A stretch of DNA of 64,000 bases from an uncultured Acetatifactor sp. (GTDB lineage: Bacteria > Bacillota > Clostridia > Lachnospirales > Lachnospiraceae). Below the pieces are notes generated by a model. That model was given only the letters and a program-made list of their open reading frames with translations. It was not told the origin of the DNA and did no database searches. A program made the position numbers and the translations under genes. The stretch is from assembly GCA_910584865.1 (NCBI GenBank), contig CAJUCE010000005.1, forward strand, positions 25,991 through 89,990, read 5' to 3'. Every line of letters starts with the position of its first letter. The first letter of the stretch is position 1. Below are positions 1-7,601 of the stretch, piece by piece.

Positions 1-45
1 GGTTGCACCCGCTCCTTTCATCACCTTGTATATTCTCTCTTCCAT
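1..45 (-). CDS. 5' end of an unidentified small protein gene (partial)
   Basis: An ATG read leftwards from base 45 opens a frame that runs off the window edge after 15 codons (MEERIYKVMKGAGAT). A good ribosome-binding site (GAAGGGAG) lies 6-7 bases upstream. It follows pyrE by 48 bases on the same strand, so the two are probably cotranscribed. The visible residues are too few to name a family. The start resembles small membrane proteins of Lachnospiraceae, but that is an impression only. Confidence 0.55.
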   Translation of the reverse strand, partial: MEERIYKVMKGAGAT

Positions 46-93
46 AGATTCGCTCCCTTCCTGGTCCTTAAAGTCCTGTTTACCGGCCGCGCC

Positions 94-786
94 TCAGAAT
101 ACGCTTCCGCCCTCCACGCCATATATCTTATAGTATTCGTCCAATGAAGCTTTCAATTCATCATCGATGTAAATTTGTCCTTTATATGGTCTGTTGTACA
201 GATATCCCACCACATCGGCCATGGTGATGATGGAATGCGCCTCAAAACCATAGGCAGAACGTATTTCCTCCAGCGCGCTTAAGCTTCCTCCCGGCCCCTT
301 CTCCATACGGTTCAGCGATACGATCAATCCTTTGATCTCCACCTTCGCCTGGGCCATGATAATCGGAAAAGTCTCCTCGATGGACTTGCCCGAAGTGGTT
401 ACATCTTCGATGATGACCACCCTGTCGCCATCCTGCAGCTTGGCCCCCAATAATATTCCCGCATCGCCGTGGTCCTTGACTTCCTTGCGGTTAGAACAGT
501 AGCGGACCTCTCTTTTATACAATTCGCTGTAGGCAATCGCCGCAGCCACTCCCAGCGGGATCCCTTTATAAGCAGGTCCGAACAATACGTCGAAATCATC
601 CCCGTAATACGCATGAATGGCCCTTGCATAGTATTCTCCCAGCTTCTTTAACTGCCCGCCGGTCACATAGGCTCCCGCATTCATGAAGAAAGGAGATTTC
701 CTGCCGCTCTTCAATGTAAATTCACCAAACTTCAATGCATTGCTGTCCACCATGAACTCAATAAATTCCTGCTTATACTGTTCCAT
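94..786 (-). CDS. pyrE: Orotate phosphoribosyltransferase
   Basis: PyrE makes orotidine 5'-monophosphate from orotate and PRPP, the fifth step of UMP synthesis in the cytoplasm. The 230-aa product has the N-terminal FGEFTLKSGRKSPFFMNAG segment typical of PyrE, the conserved YKGIPLG loop around residue 75, and the PRPP-binding motif VVIIEDVTTSGKS near residues 122-134. Length fits the family. AGGAG stands about 13 bases before the ATG, a longer spacing than ideal. The leader carries its own promoter and a small hairpin. No other pyr gene is in the window. Confidence 0.95.
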   Translation of the reverse strand: MEQYKQEFIEFMVDSNALKFGEFTLKSGRKSPFFMNAGAYVTGGQLKKLGEYYARAIHAYYGDDFDVLFGPAYKGIPLGVAAAIAYSELYKREVRYCSNRKEVKDHGDAGILLGAKLQDGDRVVIIEDVTTSGKSIEETFPIIMAQAKVEIKGLIVSLNRMEKGPGGSLSALEEIRSAYGFEAHSIITMADVVGYLYNRPYKGQIYIDDELKASLDEYYKIYGVEGGSVF

Positions 787-850
787 CTGCGCCGTTTTCT
801 CCTTTTTGTGCGTTGGGAATCGTCTCTTTAAGACTCTTCTCTCCTGTCCT

Positions 851-871
851 CTGCCTGCAAAAATCAGGCAG
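851..871 (-). promoter_or_regulatory. Leader hairpin of pyrE
   Basis: The arms CTGCCTG and CAGGCAG pair perfectly around an A/T loop in the pyrE leader, between the predicted promoter and the start codon. There is no T-run beside it, so it does not look like a terminator. A role in attenuation or mRNA stability is possible but unproven. Confidence 0.4.
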
Positions 872-894
872 GAAACTGTCTAAACATTCATCTG

Positions 895-923
895 ATTTTA
901 CCATATTTCCGATTTATATTCAA
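895..923 (-). promoter_or_regulatory. Predicted sigma-A promoter of pyrE
   Basis: Read on the minus strand, TTGAAT (-35) is followed after 17 bases by TAAAAT (-10), preceded by TG as in an extended -10. It gives a leader of about 100 bases before the pyrE ATG. Confidence 0.6.
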
Positions 924-1041
924 CCATTTATAACCATTCCATCTAAAATTTTCAGGGAAATTTTGAGATTATTGCCGCGAAAGTTCAGACAGCCCTTCCC
1001 GCGAAGTCAAAATCGCGAACGTTATATTACCTCAGGAAATA

Positions 1042-1069
1042 CCGGGAATCCCGTAAGGGAAATTCCCGG
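1042..1069 (-). terminator. Hairpin after RNase P RNA
   Basis: Perfect 8-bp arms CCGGGAAT/ATTCCCGG flank a 12-base centre directly 3' of rnpB. The following tract (TATTTCC) is only weakly T-rich, so it may be a processing or weak termination structure. The rest of the interval from here to the pyrE promoter contains no evident gene. Confidence 0.45.
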
Positions 1070-1083
1070 CACAAAAGAAATGA

Positions 1084-1447
1084 GCAGGACGATAAGCCGG
1101 GTTATGTCGTGAATAATCATCTATCTAGCACGGCTGTCGCCAGCCGCGTCCAGCGACCTACCTGAAAGCAGGCCGGGCAAGCCTGTCGCTCTCATTCTGG
1201 TCTTGCTTCGGATGGGGTTTACATGGCTCCGCCCGTTACCGGACGGACGGTAGTCTCTTACACTGCCTTTCCACCATTACAGGGCTCTACAGTCCCGCCC
1301 TGCTGTCTATTTCTGTTGCACTGGCCTTGGAGTCGCCTCCACCGGACGTTATCCGGCATCCTGCCCTGTGAAGCCCGGACTTTCCTCACCCGCATGCTGC
1401 CGGGGATGATCCCCTTTCACAGCGGCCGCGATTATTTATCCTACTCA
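1084..1447 (-). ncRNA. rnpB: RNase P RNA (M1-type ribozyme)
   Basis: RNase P RNA is the catalytic subunit that cuts 5' leaders from pre-tRNAs. On the minus strand the region contains the near-universal GAGGAAAGTCCGGGCT block of the P4/CR-I region. Further along it has the GTGCAACAGAAA segment, a GAATGAGAGCGACAG-like segment, and the closing ATAACCCGGCTTATCG that pairs back near the 5' end. The length of about 360 nt is normal. The ORF-like frame inside it (1223-1531 plus) is spurious. Exact ends are inferred from the promoter and from the conserved 3' segment. Confidence 0.93.
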
Positions 1448-1454
1448 CTATCTC

Positions 1455-1483
1455 ATTATAATAGCATTTCTGCCGAAAAACAA
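1455..1483 (-). promoter_or_regulatory. Predicted promoter of rnpB
   Basis: On the minus strand TTGTTT is followed after 17 bases by a consensus TATAAT. The expected start lies at about base 1447, matching the 5' end of the RNase P RNA. Confidence 0.7.
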
Positions 1484-1503
1484 GAGGCAAATCACGGATT
1501 TAC

Positions 1504-1532
1504 TTGCAATTTCCCCAAATTTGAGCTATAGT
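1504..1532 (+). promoter_or_regulatory. Predicted promoter of sdaAB-sdaAA
   Basis: TTGCAA and TATAGT are separated by 17 bases, about 55 bases before the sdaAB ATG. It is divergent from the rnpB promoter, about 20 bases away. Confidence 0.6.
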
Positions 1533-1587
1533 AAAATCAACCCCAAGGCAAGATTCAGGACTTTACAGGAAAGAGGAATCAAAGCGT

Positions 1588-2256
1588 ATGAATTCATTCG
1601 ACATCATCGGCCCCGTTATGGTAGGCCCCTCCAGCTCCCACACCGCCGGAGCTGCCAAAATCGGAAATATCTCACGTAAATTATTAGGTACCCCCGTACA
1701 AAATGCGGACATCTTTTTCCACGGCTCCTTTCTCGCCACAGGCAAGGGACACGGAACGGACAAGGCATTGATTGCAGGGCTTCTGGGTTTCGCCGTAGAC
1801 GATCCCAGAATCGCGGACAGCTTTCGATACGCCGAAGAAACTGGTATGCAATACCGTATGTCCGGCATTGATCTGGGGGAAGTGCATCCCAATTCCGTGA
1901 AGCTTCTCCTGACCGGAACCGACGGACGCAAGATCGAAATCGTCGCGGCTTCCGTAGGAGGCGGCGCCATTCAAGTCACGGAGATCGACGGACTGCCTGC
2001 CAATTTCTCCGGAGATTATCCTACACTGGTGGTAAACAATGTGGACCAGCCCGGACATGTGACCGAGATCACTTCCATGCTGAGTCATAAATCCATTAAT
2101 ATCGCCACCATGCAGCTCTATCGTTCAGGCAAGGGCGGCAATGCCGTAATCGTGCTGGAATGCGATCAGGAGGTTCCCGATACCGCCATCCGCTGGCTGG
2201 CCCATCTGGAAGGTATCCTGAAGGTGACTTATCTGGGACTGAAGGACAATATTTAG
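1588..2256 (+). CDS. sdaAB: L-serine ammonia-lyase, iron-sulfur-dependent, beta subunit
   Basis: Together with SdaAA it deaminates L-serine to pyruvate and ammonia, feeding the acetyl-CoA pool. The 222-aa protein starts with the family signature GPVMVGPSSSHTAGA (residues 7-21) and ends with an ACT domain (about residues 147-220, PTLVVNNVDQPGHVTEI onward), a common small-molecule binding fold. Start chosen at the ATG behind AGAGGAA. The stop is 21 bases before sdaAA, which has its own strong ribosome-binding site, so the subunits form an operon. Two-gene serine dehydratases of this kind are typical of Clostridia and Bacilli. Confidence 0.95.
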   Translation: MNSFDIIGPVMVGPSSSHTAGAAKIGNISRKLLGTPVQNADIFFHGSFLATGKGHGTDKALIAGLLGFAVDDPRIADSFRYAEETGMQYRMSGIDLGEVHPNSVKLLLTGTDGRKIEIVAASVGGGAIQVTEIDGLPANFSGDYPTLVVNNVDQPGHVTEITSMLSHKSINIATMQLYRSGKGGNAVIVLECDQEVPDTAIRWLAHLEGILKVTYLGLKDNI

Positions 2257-2277
2257 AAAACGTCATGGAGGAATTCT

Positions 2278-3147
2278 ATGTATCAATCATTTCAGGAAAT
2301 TATCAATATAGAGAAGACATCCGGAAAAAGCTTCTGGGAAATCGTCCGGGACGATGACTGCAAGGAAATGGAGCTTACCGCTCAGGAAGCCTTTCAACGG
2401 ATGAAGGAAATGTACGAGGCCATGCAAAATGCAGACGCCTCATATGATCCCGCGCTTTCCTCCGCCAGCGGCCTGGTGGGGCGGGACGGGGCGAAGATCG
2501 CCGCAGCAAGAGAAAAAGATACGCTGCTCTGCGGCCCCTTCCTGGGTCTGGTGATGGAGAAAGCCATTAAGATGGGAGAATCCAACGCCTGCATGAAACG
2601 CATTGTAGCCGCGCCTACCGCCGGTTCCTGCGGCGTCCTTCCCGCTGTCTTCCTCTCTCTGGAGGAGGCGAAGGGATATCCCGAGGAGGAAATGGTAAAA
2701 GCGCTCTACGTCAGTGCCGGCATCGGCGGTATCATTGCCCAGAGAGCTTCCGTATCAGGCGCAGCGGGGGGCTGCCAGGCAGAGATCGGAGCCGCTTCCG
2801 CCATGGCTGCCGGAGGCGTAGCCTATCTGCTGGGCGGAGACGGAGATACAATCGCCCATGCTGCGGCGCTGGCCATGAAAAATCTCCTGGGGCTGGCCTG
2901 CGATCCGGTTGCCGGACTGGTGGAAGTCCCCTGTGTCAAGCGCAATGTCATCGGCGCCGTCAATGCATTGACCTCCGCGGATCTGTCCAATGCGGGCATA
3001 CGCAGCAAGATTCCTCCGGATGAAGTGTTCGATGCCATGCGCAGTGTGGGACGTATGCTACCGGAGGATCTGAAGGAAACCGGCAAGGGCGGCCTGGCTG
3101 CTACCCCCACGGGCATCGCCTTCCGGGACAATCTGAAAACCTTTTGA
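2278..3147 (+). CDS. sdaAA: L-serine ammonia-lyase, iron-sulfur-dependent, alpha subunit
   Basis: Catalytic partner of SdaAB. The family binds an oxygen-labile 4Fe-4S cluster. The 289-aa product contains the expected APTAGSCGVLPA segment (about residues 113-124), the glycine/alanine-rich SGAAGGCQAEIGAA segment, and ACDPVAGLVEVPC with two further cysteines near residues 207-219. These are candidate cluster and active-site residues. Full length for the family. A GGAGG ribosome-binding site precedes the ATG. Transcription probably stops at the hairpin at 3193-3244. Confidence 0.95.
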   Translation: MYQSFQEIINIEKTSGKSFWEIVRDDDCKEMELTAQEAFQRMKEMYEAMQNADASYDPALSSASGLVGRDGAKIAAAREKDTLLCGPFLGLVMEKAIKMGESNACMKRIVAAPTAGSCGVLPAVFLSLEEAKGYPEEEMVKALYVSAGIGGIIAQRASVSGAAGGCQAEIGAASAMAAGGVAYLLGGDGDTIAHAAALAMKNLLGLACDPVAGLVEVPCVKRNVIGAVNALTSADLSNAGIRSKIPPDEVFDAMRSVGRMLPEDLKETGKGGLAATPTGIAFRDNLKTF

Positions 3148-3192
3148 TTTCACAGGTAATGACGTCTGAGATTTTACGGTTCTGGCGTATAA

Positions 3193-3244
3193 AACCGCTC
3201 AAAGAAGCTTATTTTAAGTCTCTTTGAGCGGTTCTCTTTTTTCT
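3193..3244. terminator. Bidirectional rho-independent terminator between sdaAA and the carboxypeptidase gene
   Basis: Perfect 13-bp arms AACCGCTCAAAGA (3193-3205) and TCTTTGAGCGGTT (3221-3233) are followed by a T-rich tract on the plus strand. On the minus strand an A/T-rich flank allows it to serve the convergent carboxypeptidase gene as well. Confidence 0.85.
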
Positions 3245-3245
3245 A

Positions 3246-4640
3246 TTATTCTACTTCAGTTTCCTGCTGCCCCTCTTCCGTGATAAAATTCTGATACAAA
3301 GCAACCTGATCCGCAATACATCCCCAGCTGCTGGTGGAATTTGCAGTCACACACAGATACTCCCTGCCGTTGTTGCCTCTGGCCAGACTGGCTGCACAGC
3401 TGCCCGACTGATCTACAAAGCCTGTCTTGCCGCAGAGCACCTCCCCATGGGTATCTCTGTCCTCAATCCTGCGCAGGAACCAGTTAGAGATCAACATCCC
3501 CTCCGGGTGCTGCGCAGTGGATGTGGTGTTATAGGTATGAGCCGAAAGGATCTCCCTGCAGAAAGCATTGTCAGCCGCCGCTTTCAGGATCACTGCCATA
3601 TCATAAGCCGTGGTGTAATGTGCCTCATCATACAGACCCACACAATTGGTAAAATGCGTAGTTTCCGCCAACCCCAGCTCGGCCACCTTCGCGTTCATCA
3701 TCTCCACAAAAGCTTCCTGGGAACCGGCCACATAGTTCGCCAGCGCCAGAGAGGAATCGGCTCCCGAGGGCAGGATCGTACCGTAGAACAAATCTCTCAC
3801 CGGCACTTCCTCATCTCTCTCATACCCTGTAATGCTGCATTCATTGACAAAACAGTAGTCCGTTATATCGATGGTAATGGGTACCGTGGCATCCAAGTCA
3901 GCTTCCGTGAGATGCTCCGCCGCCACCAGGACCGTGAGGATCTTGGTCATGGATGCCGGATTCATCCGTTCATGGGCCGCCCTCTGCGCCAATATCAGGC
4001 CGTCCTCCACATCGATCAGCACACCATACTCACTGATAATCGTCTCATCGAATTCTGCCGTCTCTTCACCGTCATGAGCCTCAAATAAAAGCGTATTTCC
4101 TGCCAGTGCCCCTGCCAGCGGCACATCCGTATCCTGCAGGCTGCCCATGGGCATATCCCCTGTTCCCTCCGGAAAATCCGCATTGCCCCTTATGCCGCTG
4201 CCCTTTCCCTGAAGCAGAGGACCTATGATCTCTCCGCTGCCGGCTCCTCCTGTCCCCGCGGCAAATTCTCCGGACTTCGGATGCTTCATTTTGCCTTCGC
4301 CCGGTCGGTCCGCCGTGCTGCCTTCCGTTCCCTGTTCTCCCGGATTGCTCTGTACGCCGTCCACGGATCCAGCGCCTTCCTCTCCCTCTCCGCTTCCGGA
4401 TGCTATGCTCTCTTCCGCATCCTTAAGACTTAGGATCCGCACATCCCCGCTTTCCTCCGAATCCTCACGGCTGTCTCCCTGCTGAAGCATTGCCTTGCCA
4501 GAACCTAATCCGATTGCCAGAACCGCAACGCAGGCCGCCGCCAGTCCCCATTTACGTATCAGCTCCGTCCTTCTCTTCTCTCTCCTCATCTCTTCTATCC
4601 GCATTTTCCGGCGGATCCGACGTTCTTCTTCCGTCTCCAT
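3246..4640 (-). CDS. D-alanyl-D-alanine carboxypeptidase (DacF/PBP5-type, serine peptidase S11)
   Basis: This penicillin-binding protein trims the terminal D-Ala from peptidoglycan stem peptides outside the membrane. The 464-aa protein has a short charged N-terminus, one membrane anchor (about residues 28-48), and a Gly/Glu/Ser-rich linker of some 130 residues. The catalytic domain follows, with the three S11 motifs in order: SMTK, SGAD/S-x-N-like, and KTG (in LCGKTGFVDQSG). The long low-complexity linker and N-terminal instead of C-terminal anchoring differ from classical DacA. The start codon lies 20 bases after the YkgJ-like gene, so it is probably cotranscribed. Its own ribosome-binding site is poorly spaced. 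Confidence 0.88.
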   Translation of the reverse strand: METEEERRIRRKMRIEEMRREKRRTELIRKWGLAAACVAVLAIGLGSGKAMLQQGDSREDSEESGDVRILSLKDAEESIASGSGEGEEGAGSVDGVQSNPGEQGTEGSTADRPGEGKMKHPKSGEFAAGTGGAGSGEIIGPLLQGKGSGIRGNADFPEGTGDMPMGSLQDTDVPLAGALAGNTLLFEAHDGEETAEFDETIISEYGVLIDVEDGLILAQRAAHERMNPASMTKILTVLVAAEHLTEADLDATVPITIDITDYCFVNECSITGYERDEEVPVRDLFYGTILPSGADSSLALANYVAGSQEAFVEMMNAKVAELGLAETTHFTNCVGLYDEAHYTTAYDMAVILKAAADNAFCREILSAHTYNTTSTAQHPEGMLISNWFLRRIEDRDTHGEVLCGKTGFVDQSGSCAASLARGNNGREYLCVTANSTSSWGCIADQVALYQNFITEEGQQETEVE

Positions 4641-4660
4641 CTATATTATGACATTCCCTT

Positions 4661-5329
4661 CTATTCAAATGAATCTATTGCAAAAGCGCCCATCCTCTCC
4701 TCAAACTGCTCATAAAAATCAGTTTCCGGATCATACGGCTTCATATAAAAGCACTGTAGCAGTGCCAGATTCAGCTTCTTAGCTTCCTCACTGTCCTCCC
4801 TGCCTGTCACGGCCTCCTGTACAGTGTTCAAAAGCCCATGCCACCTGCACAGGAACTCATGATTCCTGCTTAAGTCCGGTGTGTCAATCCATTTGCTCAC
4901 CTTCACCTTCGTCCGATTGGAGGCCGTACATTCCTTCACCTGGAGAAAATAGACAAAATCCCCCTTTTCATAATACCTTCCAAGGGGAAACAGCCTGCAG
5001 AGTCCCGGTCTGAATGCATGAATACTGCATCTGCCTTCTTTATTCAGAAAAAAGCACCGCTCGCCACCGCCTGTCATTTTCAGATTAGGTAAAATCACAC
5101 CATCCTCCACATGCAGTTCTGCCGCCCCCTCTGCCAGCAATTCCGGCAGCCCTTTTCCCAGGCCCCTCTGCATCCGATACAGATCATAAGGATCCAGTAT
5201 GACGGAATCTCCCATACCCGTACAGCATTTATTACACCCCTGGCAGCCGTGGCAATCTGCCTTCACCATATCATTTCTTTTATATAATCGTCCGTCTGAA
5301 ATCTCCGCCAGCGAAACATTTCGCTTCAT
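4661..5329 (-). CDS. YkgJ-family zinc/iron cysteine-cluster protein
   Basis: The 222-aa protein carries the cluster C-H-G-C-Q-G-C-N-K-C-C near residues 28-38 and later CSIH and GLCRLFP segments, the pattern of the YkgJ (CxxCxxCC) family. That family is thought to bind a metal or iron-sulfur centre but has no firmly established function. A GGGGG ribosome-binding site and a good promoter (5420-5448) precede it. The D,D-carboxypeptidase gene follows in the same transcript, though no functional link is known. Confidence 0.8.
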   Translation of the reverse strand: MKRNVSLAEISDGRLYKRNDMVKADCHGCQGCNKCCTGMGDSVILDPYDLYRMQRGLGKGLPELLAEGAAELHVEDGVILPNLKMTGGGERCFFLNKEGRCSIHAFRPGLCRLFPLGRYYEKGDFVYFLQVKECTASNRTKVKVSKWIDTPDLSRNHEFLCRWHGLLNTVQEAVTGREDSEEAKKLNLALLQCFYMKPYDPETDFYEQFEERMGAFAIDSFE

Positions 5330-5419
5330 TTTATCCCCCGCAAATCCTTCCGGATTCCTTCATTTCTCCTCTTTTGCTTCCCGCTTTCCGTACTGCCCCG
5401 TCCGGAACCGTCATCCCAT

Positions 5420-5448
5420 ATTTTACCCGATCCTTTTGTAAATAGCAA
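5420..5448 (-). promoter_or_regulatory. Predicted promoter of the YkgJ-like/carboxypeptidase operon
   Basis: TTGCTA, 17 bases, TAAAAT on the minus strand, about 90 bases before the ATG at 5329. Confidence 0.55.
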
Positions 5449-5479
5449 TAAATATAATGTATCAATTTTGTAAATATAA

Positions 5480-5524
5480 ACTCCCATAAATCTCACAAAA
5501 TATTTTGTTTCGATCTATGGGAGT
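5480..5524 (-). terminator. Likely terminator of the butyrate operon
   Basis: Arms ACTCCCATA (5480-5488) and TATGGGAGT (5516-5524) enclose a nested CAAAATATTTTG palindrome. On the minus strand they are followed by a T/A-rich tract. It lies 35 bases past the etfA stop. Confidence 0.65.
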
Positions 5525-5559
5525 GCCTTAATTCGATATGTCTATGGATGGAACCCTTC

Positions 5560-6606
5560 TTAATTCTTTGCAGCCATTTCCGCACGCAGCCTCTCTGTCA
5601 GCGCAGGCACAATCTTATTCAGATCTCCTACCAGACCGAAATCAGCTACATCAAAGATAGGCGCCGTATCATCCTTGTTGATGGCGATGATGATATCGGA
5701 CTCTTCCATACCTGCCAGATGCTGAATCGCACCGGAGATACCAATAGCAAAATATACATTCGGGCGAACCGTCTTGCCTGTCTGCCCTACCTGCAGATCC
5801 TTGGGCTTCCAGCCTGCATCCACTACTGCACGGGAACAGCTTACGGTACCGCCGATCACATCCGCCAGTTCCTCCAGCATCTTGAAGTTCTCGGGGCCGC
5901 CCATTCCGCGGCCACCGGACACCAGAATCTTCGCATCCATGATATCCACCGTCTCGGACACTGCCTTAACGACTTCCAGAATCTCCACATAATTCTGGTT
6001 CGGTGTGAAGCCAGGATTGAACTCTACCACATTGGCCTTTACGCCGGCCTGTCTCTCTTTCTTCTGCATAACGCCGGGACGGACAGTGGCCATCTGAGGG
6101 CGGAAATCAGGGCAGGCGATGGTTGCAATAGTATTTCCGCCGAAAGCCGGACGGGTCATCAGCAGCTGATTGTGCTTCTGCTCCTTGCCCGGAATGGGAT
6201 TCAGCGGGAAGTCGCCGATATCCAGCTGGGTACAGTCTGCTGTCAGGCCGGTGTGAATCCTGGCGGATACACGGGGACCTAAGTCACGTCCGATGGCTGT
6301 AGCGCCTACCAGGAAGATCTCCGGTTTAAATTCTCTGATTACGGATGCCAGCGCATGTGCATAAGGCTCGGTTCTGTACTCCTTCAGCTGCGGGTCATCT
6401 ACCACGATTACCCTGTCCGCGCCGTACTCGGCCAGCTCATCTGCCAGACCTTTTACATCGCTGCCCACCAGAACAGCCGTTACCTCGGTACCAAGATCTG
6501 CAGCCAGATCCTTGCCCTTGCCGATCAATTCAAAAGCAATGCTGTTGACGATATTGTCCACCTGCTGAGCGAAGACATATACGCCTTTATATTCTTCTAA
6601 GTTCAT
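5560..6606 (-). CDS. etfA: Electron transfer flavoprotein alpha subunit
   Basis: EtfA pairs with EtfB to pass electrons between NADH, butyryl-CoA dehydrogenase and ferredoxin. In butyrate producers the Bcd-EtfAB complex bifurcates electrons. The 348-aa protein has the N-terminal nucleotide-binding-like domain and the C-terminal FAD domain with GGRGMGGPENF (about residues 230-240), SRAVVDAGW, QVGQTGKTVRPNVYFAIGIS and INKDDTAPIF. It is last in the operon. The 160-base spacer before it holds a hairpin element and a conserved ribosome-binding-site motif described separately. Confidence 0.95.
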   Translation of the reverse strand: MNLEEYKGVYVFAQQVDNIVNSIAFELIGKGKDLAADLGTEVTAVLVGSDVKGLADELAEYGADRVIVVDDPQLKEYRTEPYAHALASVIREFKPEIFLVGATAIGRDLGPRVSARIHTGLTADCTQLDIGDFPLNPIPGKEQKHNQLLMTRPAFGGNTIATIACPDFRPQMATVRPGVMQKKERQAGVKANVVEFNPGFTPNQNYVEILEVVKAVSETVDIMDAKILVSGGRGMGGPENFKMLEELADVIGGTVSCSRAVVDAGWKPKDLQVGQTGKTVRPNVYFAIGISGAIQHLAGMEESDIIIAINKDDTAPIFDVADFGLVGDLNKIVPALTERLRAEMAAKN

Positions 6607-6766
6607 GCTTATTCTTCCTCCTATTCCAGTTCCGCATCCGTCCTCCCACTACCAATTCCTGGCATAGAATTTCCGGCCGCTTAGTAATTGCGTCCTTAAA
6701 TTCTATGGGTATTGTCCGGGCGGATGCTGGTTTATTCCAGTTCTGAGACTGTTTTCCAGTTCCGCC
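6607..6766 (-). repeat. Hairpin leader element before etfA (copy 1 of a dispersed element)
   Basis: The whole etfB-etfA spacer is structured. Outer arms GCATCCG (6634-6640) and CGGATGC (6721-6727) enclose inner arms CATAGAATTT (6663-6672) and AAATTCTATG (6698-6707). TTCCAGTT-type motifs stand at 6624, 6734 and 6754. The 20 bases 6745-6764 are identical to 53491-53510. On the RNA strand CGGAACTGGAATAGGAGG runs directly into the etfA ribosome-binding site. Confidence 0.7.
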
Positions 6767-7549
6767 TTAAATTACATGCTTCACTTTCAGCTTGTCTACA
6801 ATGTAATCAACTGCCTCTGCCGGGTCAAGGGTAACCTTCTCGCCGGCGCCCTTTCTCACTTTATCGGATGCCTTTGCAATCTGGGTGGGAGATCCCTTTA
6901 ACCCCAGGTTTGAATCTTCCACATCCTTCAGATCAGCCCTGCCCCATACGGTAATCTCTGCCTTGCAGGCGTCAAAGATTCCGCCGGGTGTCATATATCT
7001 GGGCTCATTGAGTTCTGCCAGCGCGGTAACCAGGCAGGGCATCTTGGCTTTTAATACATGATATCTGTCGTCGTACTGACGTTCTACGATAACGCTGTCT
7101 CCCTCAATCTTCAGATTCTGTGCATAAGAGATAACAGGAATATTCAGATGCTCGGAAATCTGGGGGCCAACCTGTGCGGTATCGCCGTCGATGGCCTGCC
7201 GTCCTGTGATAATCAGGTCATACTCCATATTGCGCAGCGCGCCTGCCAATGTCTGGGATGTAGCCCATGTATCGGCGCCGCCCAGCACTCTGTCAGTCAC
7301 CAAGACACCTTTGTCCGCGCCCATCGCCATAGCCTCACGCAGCACGTCCTCCGCTTTGGGAAGTCCCATGGTCAGGACCGTAACCTCTGCGCCGTACTGA
7401 TCCTTTAATCTGAGCGCTGCCTCCACTCCTGCCTTGTCGTCAGGGTTCATAATGGTCATCATGGCAGCTCTGTCCAGTGTACCGTCGGGATTGAACTTTA
7501 CGCCGCCCTTGGTATCGGGAACCTGCTTAATACAAACAACAACTTTCAT
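6767..7549 (-). CDS. etfB: Electron transfer flavoprotein beta subunit
   Basis: The small ETF subunit binds AMP or the bifurcating FAD and docks on the acyl-CoA dehydrogenase. The 260-aa product shows MKVVVCIKQVPDTKG at the start, NPDDKAGVEAALRLKD near residue 36, and the EtfB signature in the GRQAIDGDTAQVGPQ segment (about residues 118-132). AAGGAG precedes the ATG by about 10 bases. It lies 52 bases after bcd, in the usual bcd-etfB-etfA order. Confidence 0.95.
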   Translation of the reverse strand: MKVVVCIKQVPDTKGGVKFNPDGTLDRAAMMTIMNPDDKAGVEAALRLKDQYGAEVTVLTMGLPKAEDVLREAMAMGADKGVLVTDRVLGGADTWATSQTLAGALRNMEYDLIITGRQAIDGDTAQVGPQISEHLNIPVISYAQNLKIEGDSVIVERQYDDRYHVLKAKMPCLVTALAELNEPRYMTPGGIFDACKAEITVWGRADLKDVEDSNLGLKGSPTQIAKASDKVRKGAGEKVTLDPAEAVDYIVDKLKVKHVI

Positions 7550-7601
7550 TGTATTTTCACTCCTTATATTCTTTTTACTATATGTCTATGCTCCGCAATG
7601 C

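Noticed and set aside
1223..1531. 102-codon plus-strand frame
   Set aside because: It lies across the antisense of the RNase P RNA and its promoter; composition is not protein-like.
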